64,000 bases of DNA from Cyanobacteria bacterium UBA2855 (GCA_002350725.1 DEFJ01000020.1:91335-155334), one strand, 5' to 3'; shown: positions 51,657-60,974, numbered from the stretch's first letter. Program-made: numbers and translations. Notes: generated from the sequence alone by a model not told the origin.

Positions 51657-53645
51657 ATGAAACAATTTAAAGATGCAGGTTTTTTTATTAAGGCATTCTT
51701 GTTACTGTTTTTTTTCGTAATAGTTGCAATAATTTGTTCTTATTCATTTCTGGAGCCAATGGCACAAAAGCAAATGATAAAGGCATATACTGCAAATACA
51801 AAAATATCATCTGAGGATGTTGTGATTGTTGTAATTGATGATAAATCTCTTTCCTATCACAGATGGCCTTGGCCAAGAGAGTTTTACGGTAAAATCTTAA
51901 ATTATTTTAATGATTATACAAATCCAAAAGTTGTTGGTTTTGATGCTCTTATTCAAAATGTAGATAAAGATAACATTGCATCTGATTTAAAATTTTTTGA
52001 TGCAATCGGTAAATCAAAAAAACTTGTTGTAGGTTTTGCTCCTGCTGCGGAGGGCGCGTTTTCAAAAGAACGGAATGAAAAGTATACGGAAGATTTTTAT
52101 AAAAAATTTGCAATAAAGACTAATATTAAGTATTCACAGATGTATACGAATGAAGCAAATGGCTACGGACGTTATTATACAGGAATTTCAGAATACCCTA
52201 AACAATATTTTGATAAAGTTCATTATACGGGTTCTGTATCGCAGCCTATAAATCTATGGGGTTACGCAACTTCTATGGAGCAGGTTGTGATAGTAAACGG
52301 TAAATATTATCCGTCTTTAGCCTTAAGAATGTATTTGCTTGCAAATAACGCTGACAGCATAACTTTATATCCGGATAGAATTAAGGTTGATAAAACAGGA
52401 CTTGAAATTCCTACGGTAGTTGTTCCTGCGGGGATGGAAACACCGTTAAGATTTTATAAGCAAATTCACAAAGACGGTTACACTCATAAAAAATATTCAG
52501 CCTCTGATATAATTCAATCTTATGATAATTTGAGAAAAGGTTTAAAGCCAATTATTGATCCAAAAGAATTTGAAGGAAAGTCTGTTATAATTGGTGGAAA
52601 TATCAAAGCAATGGGTATTGTCGGACTTGAAGATGTAACACCTACTCCGATTATGGAAAGACATCCCGGAGTTGATATTCAGGCAACAAATTATGAAAAT
52701 TTGATAAATGAGGATTTTGTTTCAGGCAGCGACATTTTTACTGAATTATTTTTGTATGGAATGATTATAATTTTGGTATTTATCGTAATACATAAGCTTC
52801 CGATATTTGGTGCTATTTTGGCTTTAATCTGTACCTTCATTGCTTATTTGATATTTGCAATGTATTCATTTGCAAATACTTATTATGTACCGATAGCTAC
52901 GCCTTTGATTGTAATGATTTTGTCTTCAATCTTTGCCTATTCATATCGGTCTATTGTTGAAGGAAGAAATAAAGAAAAGATAAAACAAGCCATGGGTAAA
53001 TATATTTCACAGGACGTAATGCAAAATGTTGTTCAAAATATTGATGACATAAAGCTGGGTGGTAAACGTGCTGTTGTAACTGTTTTGTTTTCCGATATAA
53101 GAGGCTTTACAAGTATGAGCGAAAAGCTTTCAGCTGAAGATGTATCAAAAATTTTAAATGAATATTTTTCTGAAATGGAACCTATTATAACTAAATATAA
53201 CGGTGTTATAAATAAGTTTATCGGGGATGCGGTTATGGCTATTTTTGGGGAACCTGTTCAAGATCTCAATCATCCGATAAATGCCGTAAAATGTGCTTAC
53301 GAAATGCTTAAAAAAGTAGAAGAATTGCGCGAAAAATGGCTTTTTGAAGGAAAACCCAAAATTGAAATCGGTATTGGTATAAATACCGGAGAAGCTTTTG
53401 TCGGGAATATAGGCTCCGAAAAAAGACTTGAATATACAGTAATCGGCGATACTGTAAATTTGGCAAGTCGAATTGAAGGTTACAACAAGGTATATCACAC
53501 AAACCTATTGGTAAGCAGTTCTACCTATTCATACATCAGTAATATTGCTGATGTTATAAAGATAGGTGATGTACAAATTCGTGGAAAGTCAAAGAAAATG
53601 GATATCTATGAAATCTTACATTTAAATATTTCTAAAGACCAGTAA
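51657..53645 (+). CDS. CHASE2-domain class III adenylate cyclase
   Basis: A 662-aa membrane receptor cyclase. A TM helix lies at about residues 10-30. An extracytoplasmic CHASE2 domain follows (about 45-345, with VVIVVIDDKSLSYHRWPWPR and VGFDALIQ). Three TM helices (about 355-440) come next, then a cyclase catalytic domain (about 460-655). The catalytic domain has metal-binding VLFSDIRGFTSMSEKL, NKFIGDAVMAIFGEP and IGDTVNLASRIEGYN. Lys in NKFIGD and Thr in YTVIGDT fit ATP as substrate. Such CHASE2 cyclases are common in Cyanobacteria. It presumably senses an outside signal and makes cAMP; no CRP gene is in the window. Confidence 0.92.
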   Translation: MKQFKDAGFFIKAFLLLFFFVIVAIICSYSFLEPMAQKQMIKAYTANTKISSEDVVIVVIDDKSLSYHRWPWPREFYGKILNYFNDYTNPKVVGFDALIQNVDKDNIASDLKFFDAIGKSKKLVVGFAPAAEGAFSKERNEKYTEDFYKKFAIKTNIKYSQMYTNEANGYGRYYTGISEYPKQYFDKVHYTGSVSQPINLWGYATSMEQVVIVNGKYYPSLALRMYLLANNADSITLYPDRIKVDKTGLEIPTVVVPAGMETPLRFYKQIHKDGYTHKKYSASDIIQSYDNLRKGLKPIIDPKEFEGKSVIIGGNIKAMGIVGLEDVTPTPIMERHPGVDIQATNYENLINEDFVSGSDIFTELFLYGMIIILVFIVIHKLPIFGAILALICTFIAYLIFAMYSFANTYYVPIATPLIVMILSSIFAYSYRSIVEGRNKEKIKQAMGKYISQDVMQNVVQNIDDIKLGGKRAVVTVLFSDIRGFTSMSEKLSAEDVSKILNEYFSEMEPIITKYNGVINKFIGDAVMAIFGEPVQDLNHPINAVKCAYEMLKKVEELREKWLFEGKPKIEIGIGINTGEAFVGNIGSEKRLEYTVIGDTVNLASRIEGYNKVYHTNLLVSSSTYSYISNIADVIKIGDVQIRGKSKKMDIYEILHLNISKDQ

Positions 53646-53659
53646 TTGAATCGTAATTA

Positions 53660-54406
53660 TTATTTCTTTAATAATTTAACTATTACATAATCGCCGTCAG
53701 ATAAGTTTAAGTCTGAAATAGTTTCATTAATTGAGATATTAATTGGAAGTCCGTTTATGTTTATGCTACCTATATCTGTAACTTCTCCTGAGTATGTTTT
53801 TTCAGGGTATTTAACGATAGAGATTGTAGCCTTTCTCCCCGGTTTTACGCGTTTTTTATATTTCGGTGAGATGTAGGCTCTTACATATTCTTTATGCTCT
53901 TTTAAGACAGCTACAACAGCATCTTTTGATACTTCATTGCCTTCTGATAGCTTTATATCCACAATTCCGTCTTGAGGTGCATGAATATATTTCATGTCTT
54001 TACTATCGCAAGCTTCATATATTTTTTTTGTAGTTTTATATTCTGCTAATTCTTTATCATATTCTTCTTTTGAAATTACTCCGTCTTTGTAGCTTATAGC
54101 AGCATCTGTATATTCTTTGTCTGCCTGCTTTTTCCCGTTAAGAACGGTATTTGATCTGGAACATTTTTTACTATTTGAATGTTCTGAAATTTCAGCTATA
54201 ATATCTCCAATTTTTATGTTATCTCCCGTGTGGGCGGTTATTTTAGAAATCTTTCCGTCAAATGGAGATAAAATATTAACAGCATCAATAACTAATGTTG
54301 CACTTGCTGTTTCAATCTCTTTGTTTTGTGCTTTATTATATAATATTAAGCCAAATCCTGCTATTAAAATTATTAAAAATGATATCAAAATTTTTTTGTT
54401 AACCAT
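53660..54406 (-). CDS. HlyD-family membrane fusion protein
   Basis: A 248-aa periplasmic adaptor-like protein. One N-terminal TM helix (ILISFLIILIAGFGLILY) is followed by a split lipoyl-like domain: AVNILSPFDGKISKITAHTGDNIKIGDIIAEI before a helical hairpin, and YIHAPQDGIVDIKLSEGNEVSKDAVVAVL after it. A beta-barrel (KPGRKATISIVKYPEKTYSGEVTDIG) ends the protein. It is short for the family. No transporter gene is adjacent, so its partner is elsewhere. Confidence 0.85.
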   Translation of the reverse strand: MVNKKILISFLIILIAGFGLILYNKAQNKEIETASATLVIDAVNILSPFDGKISKITAHTGDNIKIGDIIAEISEHSNSKKCSRSNTVLNGKKQADKEYTDAAISYKDGVISKEEYDKELAEYKTTKKIYEACDSKDMKYIHAPQDGIVDIKLSEGNEVSKDAVVAVLKEHKEYVRAYISPKYKKRVKPGRKATISIVKYPEKTYSGEVTDIGSININGLPINISINETISDLNLSDGDYVIVKLLKK

Positions 54407-54472
54407 ATAAACCTCTCATCTGTATAAATAAGTTATCACGAAGTCTAAAAAAATACAAACTCGACAATATTG

Positions 54473-55177
54473 CTATATACCAACGCTCAATCCTGCACAT
54501 ATGTTTATGCTTTGTCCGGTAATACCCTTTGCCTCTTCTGAAATTAAATATTTTACTAATGCAGCAATTTCTTTGGGTTCAACAAACCTTCGTTGAGGGA
54601 TACACTGAATAATCTCTTCTTTAGAAAAATCACCATCTTCAATTGAATTTGAACCTAAATCGGTATCTACCCATCCAGGATTAATTGTGTTAACCGTTAT
54701 ATTATATTCCGCAAGTTCCAATGCCAAAGCCTTTGTAAGTCCTATTAATCCTGACTTTGTAGAAGAATATAAAGATGCTCCTGCTTCTCCCATTACTCCG
54801 GAAATTGAGCCGATGTTTATTATTTTTCCCCACTGTTGGCTTTTCATATGTGGTACTGCTGATGAGATTAATTTTACCGGACTTATTAAGTTTGTATTAT
54901 AAATTTTTTCAACATCTTTGTCATTTATTTTGTCTATCGGAGAATATATATACTCTCCTGCGTTATTTACAAGTACATCAATTTCATTTGTTTTTATGAA
55001 ATCAATTAGTTGTGTAATATCTTGTGTTAAATCACATACACAATAATCTTCAATGTAAGGAATGCTCTTTAACAGCGTTTCATTTCTGCCGGTTACAAAA
55101 ATTTTGCCTATTTCAGAAAGTTTATCTGCAATGGCACGTCCTATTCCTCTGGTAGCACCTGTTACTAATATTTTCAT
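54473..55177 (-). CDS. Short-chain dehydrogenase/reductase (FabG-like)
   Basis: A 234-aa classical SDR. The cofactor motif is TGATRGIGRAIADKL, with DVLVNNAG and the catalytic Ser in NIGSISGVMG. The YxxxK pair is YSSTKSG, and INPGWVDTDLG follows. Closest in look to 3-oxoacyl-ACP reductase FabG but specificity cannot be set. It follows secG by 7 bp on the minus strand. Confidence 0.87.
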   Translation of the reverse strand: MKILVTGATRGIGRAIADKLSEIGKIFVTGRNETLLKSIPYIEDYCVCDLTQDITQLIDFIKTNEIDVLVNNAGEYIYSPIDKINDKDVEKIYNTNLISPVKLISSAVPHMKSQQWGKIINIGSISGVMGEAGASLYSSTKSGLIGLTKALALELAEYNITVNTINPGWVDTDLGSNSIEDGDFSKEEIIQCIPQRRFVEPKEIAALVKYLISEEAKGITGQSINICAGLSVGI

Positions 55178-55184
55178 ATCTTTA

Positions 55185-55409
55185 TTACTTTATTAATCCG
55201 AAACCAAGCAAAAATGTACAGAATAAAAATATCCCGGCAACAATGCCTGTTAATTTGTTCAATCCTTTTTCTGCGCTTTTTTGTGAAGAAAATAATTGTG
55301 AAGCGCCGCCAATTCCCGCGATGCCATCACCTTTAGGGGAATGTAATAAAATTAACACGATTAGTAAAAATGCTGTAATTATTTGTATACTCCAAAAAAA
55401 CTTTAACAT
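55185..55409 (-). CDS. secG: Protein translocase subunit SecG
   Basis: A 74-aa two-helix membrane protein. LLIVLILLHSPKGDGI corresponds to the SecG signature (LxLLQxxKGxG), then GIGGASQLFSSQKSAEKGLNKLT and a second TM helix. Length is typical. It is encoded 3 bp after the NrtR-like gene. Confidence 0.92.
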   Translation of the reverse strand: MLKFFWSIQIITAFLLIVLILLHSPKGDGIAGIGGASQLFSSQKSAEKGLNKLTGIVAGIFLFCTFLLGFGLIK

Positions 55410-55412
55410 TTG

Positions 55413-56096
55413 CTATTTTTTCTCCTTTTTCTTAGAAATGAAATGTGCACGCTTTGAATTTAATTTAATACTTTCAAAGGTGTATAGTCTTGCCGGTCTT
55501 TTTGATGAAGATTTGGTAAATTCATTTAATTCAATTAATCCTTCAGTTGCAAGAGCCTTCTTTCGGAAATTTCTTTTATCGAGTTTCTTTTCCATAATCA
55601 ACTCGTATGATTTTTGCATTTCGGTCAATGTAAATTTCTCATTTAATAATTGGTACGCAACAGGACAAATTTCTAATCTTTCTCTTGTGCGTTTTAATGA
55701 GTATTGTATAATTTCCTTGTGGTCAAATGCTAATGGAGGCAAATCCGAAACTTTATGCCAACCAAGTTCTGGAGTTGACACAACTTTGATATCTTCGGCT
55801 CTTACAAGAGCAAAGTAAGCGCAAGTTATGACTCTTGAATTAGGGTGACGAAGAGGATCTCCAAATGTATATAACTGTTCCAAATAGATGTTATCAACAT
55901 TTGTTCTCTCTTTTAAAACTCTCAATGCTGCTTGATCAAGATTTTCGCTCAATCGAACGTATCCGCCTGGAATTGCCCATTTGTCCTTAAAAGGTTCATT
56001 TGTACGTTTTACAAGCAATACCTGTATTGAATTGTTGATAATAGTCAGAATAACTACGTCAACTGTAATTTCGTGAGTTTTTGTTTCATTAAACAT
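55413..56096 (-). CDS. Nudix-domain regulator (NrtR-like) with degenerate Nudix box
   Basis: A 227-aa protein. An N-terminal Nudix domain (about 8-145) and a C-terminal winged-helix-like part (FTLTEMQKSYELIMEKKLDKRNFRKKAL) match the NrtR family, which represses NAD salvage genes in response to ADP-ribose. The Nudix box reads GGYVRLSENLDQAALRVLKER. Where enzymes have REUxEE, it has RVLKER, losing a metal-binding Glu. The protein is therefore more likely a sensor-regulator than a hydrolase. First gene of a unit with secG and the SDR. Targets unknown. Confidence 0.82.
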   Translation of the reverse strand: MFNETKTHEITVDVVILTIINNSIQVLLVKRTNEPFKDKWAIPGGYVRLSENLDQAALRVLKERTNVDNIYLEQLYTFGDPLRHPNSRVITCAYFALVRAEDIKVVSTPELGWHKVSDLPPLAFDHKEIIQYSLKRTRERLEICPVAYQLLNEKFTLTEMQKSYELIMEKKLDKRNFRKKALATEGLIELNEFTKSSSKRPARLYTFESIKLNSKRAHFISKKKEKK

Positions 56097-56252
56097 AATA
56101 CTTATCTCTACTCCGAAAATTATAATACAATAAAAAAAATAAATTGGCTTTACTATTACAAAAATTTTGTTAAGATTTATTTACATGATGCTTAAAATAG
56201 CAATTTTACTGATAAAAAAAACTTTATATATGTAAGGTAAGGGAAAATAATA

Positions 56253-57866
56253 ATGTATTACGGTTATGGTTACATCAATAGTAGCTACATGGATGCATGG
56301 TTAGGTTTAAGCATGTTGTCGGCAGTATTGCGTAATTTAAAAAACGACAATATAGGTCAGCAACCTTATTGGGCATATCCTTATGGCTTATATTCATACA
56401 ATCCGTACAGAGATTCATTGTTTTATCATGCCCCATCAAGACGTAATAACTCAGGAAATAATCAAACAAATTCTCCGGTTTTAAATAATTCTTCAAATTC
56501 AAACAACTCTTCAGATCAACGTGTCGGAAATATTCTTGGCGGGCAATCTTCATCCCAACAATCAGGAGTACAAAACCCTACCACAGCACAGCAAAATAAC
56601 ACTTCTACGGCTCAAGCAGGGATTCAAAATTTACCTGGTAACCTGCCTGCATCTTCTTCAAATCCATCACAAACATCTAATAGCAGTAATCAAGGTCAAA
56701 GTGGAAATTCCCCTCAAAATTCAGGCAGTATTGGCAGTGTAGGTTCTATGTTGTCAGATATTGACCCGTCTATGATTTCATCTCCGTCCGTAAATCCAAC
56801 TTCACCATATTCAAATTCAAATAATATTTTTGGTCAAAGTGCAGCTTTAGGAAACGGTATAATGCCGGGTGGGGGATTAAATCCGGATCAAATTCAGGCT
56901 TTATTAAAACCATCATATACTATAGATAATGCAATAGGTCCATTTAGTCTGACTCCTCAAAACGGAGTTTATCCTTGGATTGGTTCAATACCTCCGTCAG
57001 GCGGGTATATTTCCGGACTACCCGCGCAATCAACTTCACAACAAATATTTGGTAATCCTGCAAATAATAGTGTTATATTAAATCCTGCGTTGACAACATT
57101 GCATACTAATTTTCAAGCAGATATGCTGCCATATTCAATGTTAGCTCCGTATGTTATGCAAACAATGTCGCAACAACAGCAGCAATCTCAGCAACAGCGG
57201 GCTCCACAGAGAATTCAGCAACCGCAAGTAGTAGGTCAGGGTGCAAGAAGTCCGCAACCTCAGCAGACTTCTCAACTTTCTCAACAATCTTTTACCGGCA
57301 GACAGCAAGCTCCTCAAAGGGTAACATCTAATGATACTTCTGTGACATATAAAAAGAATGGTCATGTAAAACTCGGTAAAGCTGTTCAACAAAGGTTGCA
57401 GCAAATCGCTCAAAATGTAAATTGTGATTATAAAGATTTATTTGGTGTTATGTACAAAGAATCAGGATTTAAAACTGTTCCTGATAATTGGAACGGTAAA
57501 AGCGCAGTTGGCTTGTTACAATGGACAGATATTGCAATTCAAGATTTGAATCAGCGTTATGGTTTACATTTAACAAAGCAAGGAATTGCAAATATGACTA
57601 TTATGCAGCAGTTAGATTTAGCAGAAATTACTCTTAAAAGAGAAAAAGAGGTGGCAAAATTTGCCGGCAATCAAAGGTTAACTTCAAGCCAGTTATATGC
57701 TATGAATTATGTTCCGCGCGGGGCAAAAAGTGATATTGTAGCATCTCGTGGTGATGGTAACTATGAGGGTAACGAAGGTCTTGATATAAATGGCGACGGT
57801 AAAATTTCTCAACTAGAGCTGGCAACAAGAGTAAATCGTGGTAAGGCTTTTATGGATTTGGCTTAA
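56253..57866 (+). CDS. Gln/Ser/Asn-rich SLT-type hydrolase with EF-hand, no signal peptide
   Basis: A 537-aa protein. Residues 1-40 are Tyr/Gly-rich (MYYGYGYINSSYMDAWLGL), not a Sec signal. About 40-370 is disordered Ser/Asn/Gln/Pro-rich sequence with a Gln run. The C-terminal about 160 residues form a lysozyme-like/SLT domain (HVKLGKAVQQRLQQIAQNVN, catalytic-type Glu in VMYKESGFKTV, AVGLLQWT). The EF-hand loop DINGDGKISQLE is embedded near the end. It shares the EF-hand plus lysozyme-fold theme with the 1093-aa protein. Directly upstream of minC but separated by palindromes and a T-rich tract. Confidence 0.83.
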   Translation: MYYGYGYINSSYMDAWLGLSMLSAVLRNLKNDNIGQQPYWAYPYGLYSYNPYRDSLFYHAPSRRNNSGNNQTNSPVLNNSSNSNNSSDQRVGNILGGQSSSQQSGVQNPTTAQQNNTSTAQAGIQNLPGNLPASSSNPSQTSNSSNQGQSGNSPQNSGSIGSVGSMLSDIDPSMISSPSVNPTSPYSNSNNIFGQSAALGNGIMPGGGLNPDQIQALLKPSYTIDNAIGPFSLTPQNGVYPWIGSIPPSGGYISGLPAQSTSQQIFGNPANNSVILNPALTTLHTNFQADMLPYSMLAPYVMQTMSQQQQQSQQQRAPQRIQQPQVVGQGARSPQPQQTSQLSQQSFTGRQQAPQRVTSNDTSVTYKKNGHVKLGKAVQQRLQQIAQNVNCDYKDLFGVMYKESGFKTVPDNWNGKSAVGLLQWTDIAIQDLNQRYGLHLTKQGIANMTIMQQLDLAEITLKREKEVAKFAGNQRLTSSQLYAMNYVPRGAKSDIVASRGDGNYEGNEGLDINGDGKISQLELATRVNRGKAFMDLA

Positions 57867-57884
57867 TCCCAAAAACGTAAATAA

Positions 57885-57914
57885 ATGTTGCAACATATCG
57901 CAATATAATATTGC
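57885..57914. promoter_or_regulatory. Two adjacent palindromes upstream of minC
   Basis: ATGTTGCAACAT (57885-57896) and GCAATATAATATTGC (57900-57914), both perfect. A T run follows 10 bp later, so the second might be a weak terminator; otherwise operator-like. Confidence 0.4.
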
Positions 57915-57982
57915 TAATAATTGTTTTTTTAGTTATTCTTTTTTCATAACCAGATTAACTATATGTTGTGGAAGGGAAATTA

Positions 57983-58882
57983 ATGGAAAAGGGATACGTA
58001 GAAAACGGATTTATAGTCGACTTGGCGCATTCTAAAAAAACTTCTGACGTCATTTACGAACTAAGCAAAATTCTTGAGATGCCTGAAGCAAAAAATAAAA
58101 AGATTTGCTTAAAATTAGGCGATATGAAACTTTCTGAAACGGAATTAGTAAGTATAAAAACTCTTGTTGAAATTATGGATTCTCAAATTGAGTTTATAAG
58201 TACAAGTTCTGATATTACTTCTGAAGCAGCTAAGGCATTGGGAATTGAAATATCACAGTTGGGTGCCTCTGTTCCTGCTCTGGATATTTCAGCAAGTGAA
58301 GAAAAAAATGAACAAGTCAATGCTGAATTAGAAACTGCATTAGATAAAATTTTCGGAGAAGGTGATTTTGAAGAGCGTTATCCTGAGGAAAATGAGAAAT
58401 CAGTTGAAGATTCGTCTTCTGATATTCAAGCTAAAGAAATGCCTGCTATAGAAACTGATATTCAGATTGTAACTTTTGAAGACTCTGAAGAATTAGAAAA
58501 TATAAGAAAAAATGACAGAGAAACGGAAAAGTTACCAACGCTGTATATTCACAGGACATTACGTTCAGGACAGAGTATATCTTCTGAAGGTAATATTGTA
58601 ATTATAGGGGACGTAAATCCGGGCGCTGAAATTATAGCAAAAGGTGATATTACCGTTTGGGGCATCTTAGGCGGTATTGCTCACGCAGGTTCTGACGGAA
58701 ACTCGTATTCAAAAATCAGAGCATTAAAACTAAATGCAATCCAAATCAGAATCGGGAACGTGTTTGCTCGCAGACCTGATACGGTTAATACACCTTATAT
58801 TCAAAGAACAGATACTTATGTCCCTGAAGAAGCAAGGGTAAATAAAAATCACATTATGGTATATAAGCTTCATGAAGCATAA
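57983..58882 (+). CDS. minC: Septum site-determining protein MinC
   Basis: Inhibitor of FtsZ polymerisation away from mid-cell. About 299 aa from the ATG at 57983, after a GGAAGGG site (a GTG at 57968 is in frame). The N-terminal FtsZ-interacting domain (about 1-110) and an acidic linker (about 110-175) precede the C-terminal beta-helix. The beta-helix shows HRTLRSGQSISSEGNIVIIGDVNPGAEIIAKGDITVWG and GIAHAGSDG, followed by LQIRIG-like IQIRIGNVFARRPD. Operon with minD and minE. Confidence 0.93.
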   Translation: MEKGYVENGFIVDLAHSKKTSDVIYELSKILEMPEAKNKKICLKLGDMKLSETELVSIKTLVEIMDSQIEFISTSSDITSEAAKALGIEISQLGASVPALDISASEEKNEQVNAELETALDKIFGEGDFEERYPEENEKSVEDSSSDIQAKEMPAIETDIQIVTFEDSEELENIRKNDRETEKLPTLYIHRTLRSGQSISSEGNIVIIGDVNPGAEIIAKGDITVWGILGGIAHAGSDGNSYSKIRALKLNAIQIRIGNVFARRPDTVNTPYIQRTDTYVPEEARVNKNHIMVYKLHEA

Positions 58883-58894
58883 CGGAGATAATAT

Positions 58895-59785
58895 ATGACA
58901 GCATTAATGGAAGAAGATATTAAAATTAATACGGAAGAAAAAACTGAAAAGACAGAAAAAGGAGACACAATGAGTGGTCGAGTAATAGTAGTAACCTCCG
59001 GTAAAGGTGGTGTCGGTAAGACTACGACTAATGCTAATATTGGTACAGCTCTTGCAAGAGCTGGCAAAAAAGTTGTAATGATTGATACCGATTTGGGACT
59101 CAGAAACTTAGATTTATTGCTCGGGTTAGAAAACCGAATTGTATATACAATTGTTGACGTTGTTGAGGAACGTTGTAAATTAAAACAAGCTTTGGTTAAA
59201 GATAAAAAAAATCCAAACTTATGTTTGCTTGCTGCTGCTCAAACGAGAGATAAAACGGCAGTTACAGAAGAACAGTTAAAAGATATTTGCGAAGAATTAA
59301 AAAAAGATTTTGATTTTATCTTAGTTGATTGTCCTGCAGGTATTGAACAAGGATTTCAAAATGCAGTGGCTGGGGCTTCTGAAGCGATTGTTGTTACAAC
59401 TCCTGAAATGTCTGCAGTGCGTGATGCCGACAGAATTATTGGTCTTTTAGAGGCGAAGGAAGAAATTAAATCATATAAGCTTTTAATCAACAGAGTTAGA
59501 CCGAATATGATTGAATCAAATGATATGATGAGTGTTGAAGATGTACAAGAAATATTATCAACACCTATCATAGGTGTTATTCCTGAGGATGCCGGAATTA
59601 TCACATCTACAAATAAGGGCGAACCTATTGTTAATGATGAAAAATCATTGGCAGGTCAGGCATACAGTAATGTAGCAAGAAGAATTATGGGCGAAGACGT
59701 TCCTCTTTTAAATTTAAAAGAAGATAAAAGCGTTGCTGGTAAGGTAAAGAAATTCTTCTCAAATTTATTTGGTAAGGAGAAATAA
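58895..59785 (+). CDS. minD: Septum site-determining ATPase MinD
   Basis: Membrane-bound ParA/MinD-type ATPase that carries MinC and oscillates with MinE. It has the deviant Walker A VVTSGKGGVGKTTTNANIG, the switch DTDLGLRNLDLLLGLENR and DCPAGIEQGF. A C-terminal amphipathic helix (VKKFFSNLFGKE) acts as the membrane-targeting sequence. Two starts are possible: 58895 (GGAG upstream; 296 aa with a Lys/Glu-rich 25-aa extension) or 58970 (AAAGGAG upstream; MSGRVIVV, 271 aa, the normal family length). The second fits the family better. Confidence 0.95.
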   Translation: MTALMEEDIKINTEEKTEKTEKGDTMSGRVIVVTSGKGGVGKTTTNANIGTALARAGKKVVMIDTDLGLRNLDLLLGLENRIVYTIVDVVEERCKLKQALVKDKKNPNLCLLAAAQTRDKTAVTEEQLKDICEELKKDFDFILVDCPAGIEQGFQNAVAGASEAIVVTTPEMSAVRDADRIIGLLEAKEEIKSYKLLINRVRPNMIESNDMMSVEDVQEILSTPIIGVIPEDAGIITSTNKGEPIVNDEKSLAGQAYSNVARRIMGEDVPLLNLKEDKSVAGKVKKFFSNLFGKEK

Positions 59786-59787
59786 GA

Positions 59788-60378
59788 ATGAAAGATATAT
59801 TTACGGATTTATATAACAAGGTTCTTGGTTTCTTCCGCCAAACAGAAGAAAAGCCGGAAGAAGAAAGTGCAAAAGATGTTGCTTGTAACAGATTAAAATT
59901 TGTTTTGATGCAGGATAGGACTAATCTTTCGCCTGAATTGATGGATAGAATGAGAAAGGAACTTATAGAACTATTATCAAAATATGTTGAAATGGATAAA
60001 GAAGCTTTAGAATTAGGATTTGAGCAAGAAGGTTCCCAAATGGCTCTAATGCTTTCTATCCCTGTTCTCAGAGCAAAGGAAGAATCTGAAATCGAAGCAA
60101 TTCTTGCAAAAGAAGATGAAGAAAAGGGTTCTACGGATGCCGAAGAGGCCGTTGATGAGACCGCAGTTTCTAATTCTGTGGAGGAAGTCGAAAGTTCTGC
60201 TGATACTGATGAATCTGTTGATGAGTCAGAAATAATTGATGCGGGTACTACTTCTGTAGATGAGGTAAGCGAGGACATTATAGAGGATTCCGAGAAATCC
60301 GAAATTACTGATAGTGTTAAAGATTCTAAAAAATCTACATCTAAAAAAGAAGAAAAAGAAACTGTTGTATCTAAATAA
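59788..60378 (+). CDS. minE: MinE with long acidic C-terminal extension
   Basis: Topological specificity factor that stimulates MinD ATPase. The first 100 residues match MinE: membrane-targeting start KDIFTDLYNKVLGFF, then SAKDVACNRLKFVLMQDRTNLSPELMDRMRKELIELLSKYVEMD. MinE is normally 85-100 aa; here a further about 95 residues of Glu/Ser/Asp-rich low complexity end in Lys/Glu-rich sequence. No frameshift or fusion partner explains it. It follows minD by 2 bp. Confidence 0.9.
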   Translation: MKDIFTDLYNKVLGFFRQTEEKPEEESAKDVACNRLKFVLMQDRTNLSPELMDRMRKELIELLSKYVEMDKEALELGFEQEGSQMALMLSIPVLRAKEESEIEAILAKEDEEKGSTDAEEAVDETAVSNSVEEVESSADTDESVDESEIIDAGTTSVDEVSEDIIEDSEKSEITDSVKDSKKSTSKKEEKETVVSK

Positions 60379-60395
60379 AAATATTGATTTATAAT

Positions 60396-60433
60396 AATAA
60401 AAACGGTATATCTAGGTATGTACCGTTTTTTTA
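60396..60433. terminator. Bidirectional terminator after minE
   Basis: AAAACGGTA (60400-60408) pairs with TACCGTTTT (60421-60429), followed by T and preceded by A; serves minCDE and the convergent gene at 60431. Confidence 0.85.
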
Positions 60434-60817
60434 TACAAATTCATCCAATTTGTTATATAAATCTGTCAAATAAGCTTTTTGTTCTGAATAGTCAGGTGGA
60501 GTTTCATCCGGAAACATTTTTTTGCTAAGGGTTTCAAATTTTGTTAATCGTAAACGCATAGCTCTGCATTTAATGCGCATAAATTTATATTTTGTTTGTC
60601 GTACTGCATTTATAGATAATTCCATAATTTTTAAAAACGCAAAACCTAGCGCGGCAAACCCAACGGTTCCGTTCAGAGAGTGAGCGGAAGCTTCCATTGC
60701 CGCTACTCCAAGGCTGATACTGGCGGGTGCAAAGGCAAGATTACGCATAATTTTTGCTCCTCTGTATATGCGATTTGTCATATGCGGTATTGATGCTTTT
60801 TTTACTGTCATGTTCAT
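60431..60817 (-). CDS. Uncharacterised protein with two hydrophobic segments
   Basis: A 128-aa protein with an AGGGGAA site before the ATG. The central part has Ala/Gly-rich hydrophobic stretches (NLAFAPASISLGVAAMEA and VGFAALGFAFLKIMEL). The C-terminal half is basic, with KYKFMRIKCRAMRLRLTKFE and then an acidic end. No family recognised. Likely membrane associated. Its 3' end lies within the minE terminator. Confidence 0.7.
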   Translation of the reverse strand: MNMTVKKASIPHMTNRIYRGAKIMRNLAFAPASISLGVAAMEASAHSLNGTVGFAALGFAFLKIMELSINAVRQTKYKFMRIKCRAMRLRLTKFETLSKKMFPDETPPDYSEQKAYLTDLYNKLDEFV

Positions 60818-60974
60818 GTTTATTCCCCTGTATATATATAAGCATGTAAATTTTAATTTTTAATATTATTTTTTGTTATGTAAATTAATGTTACAAAAAT
60901 ATCACATGCTGAAATTTGATAAATTGAAAATTGTTTATATTAATGTAACGAGTTGATATTAAGGAGTTCGAAGT

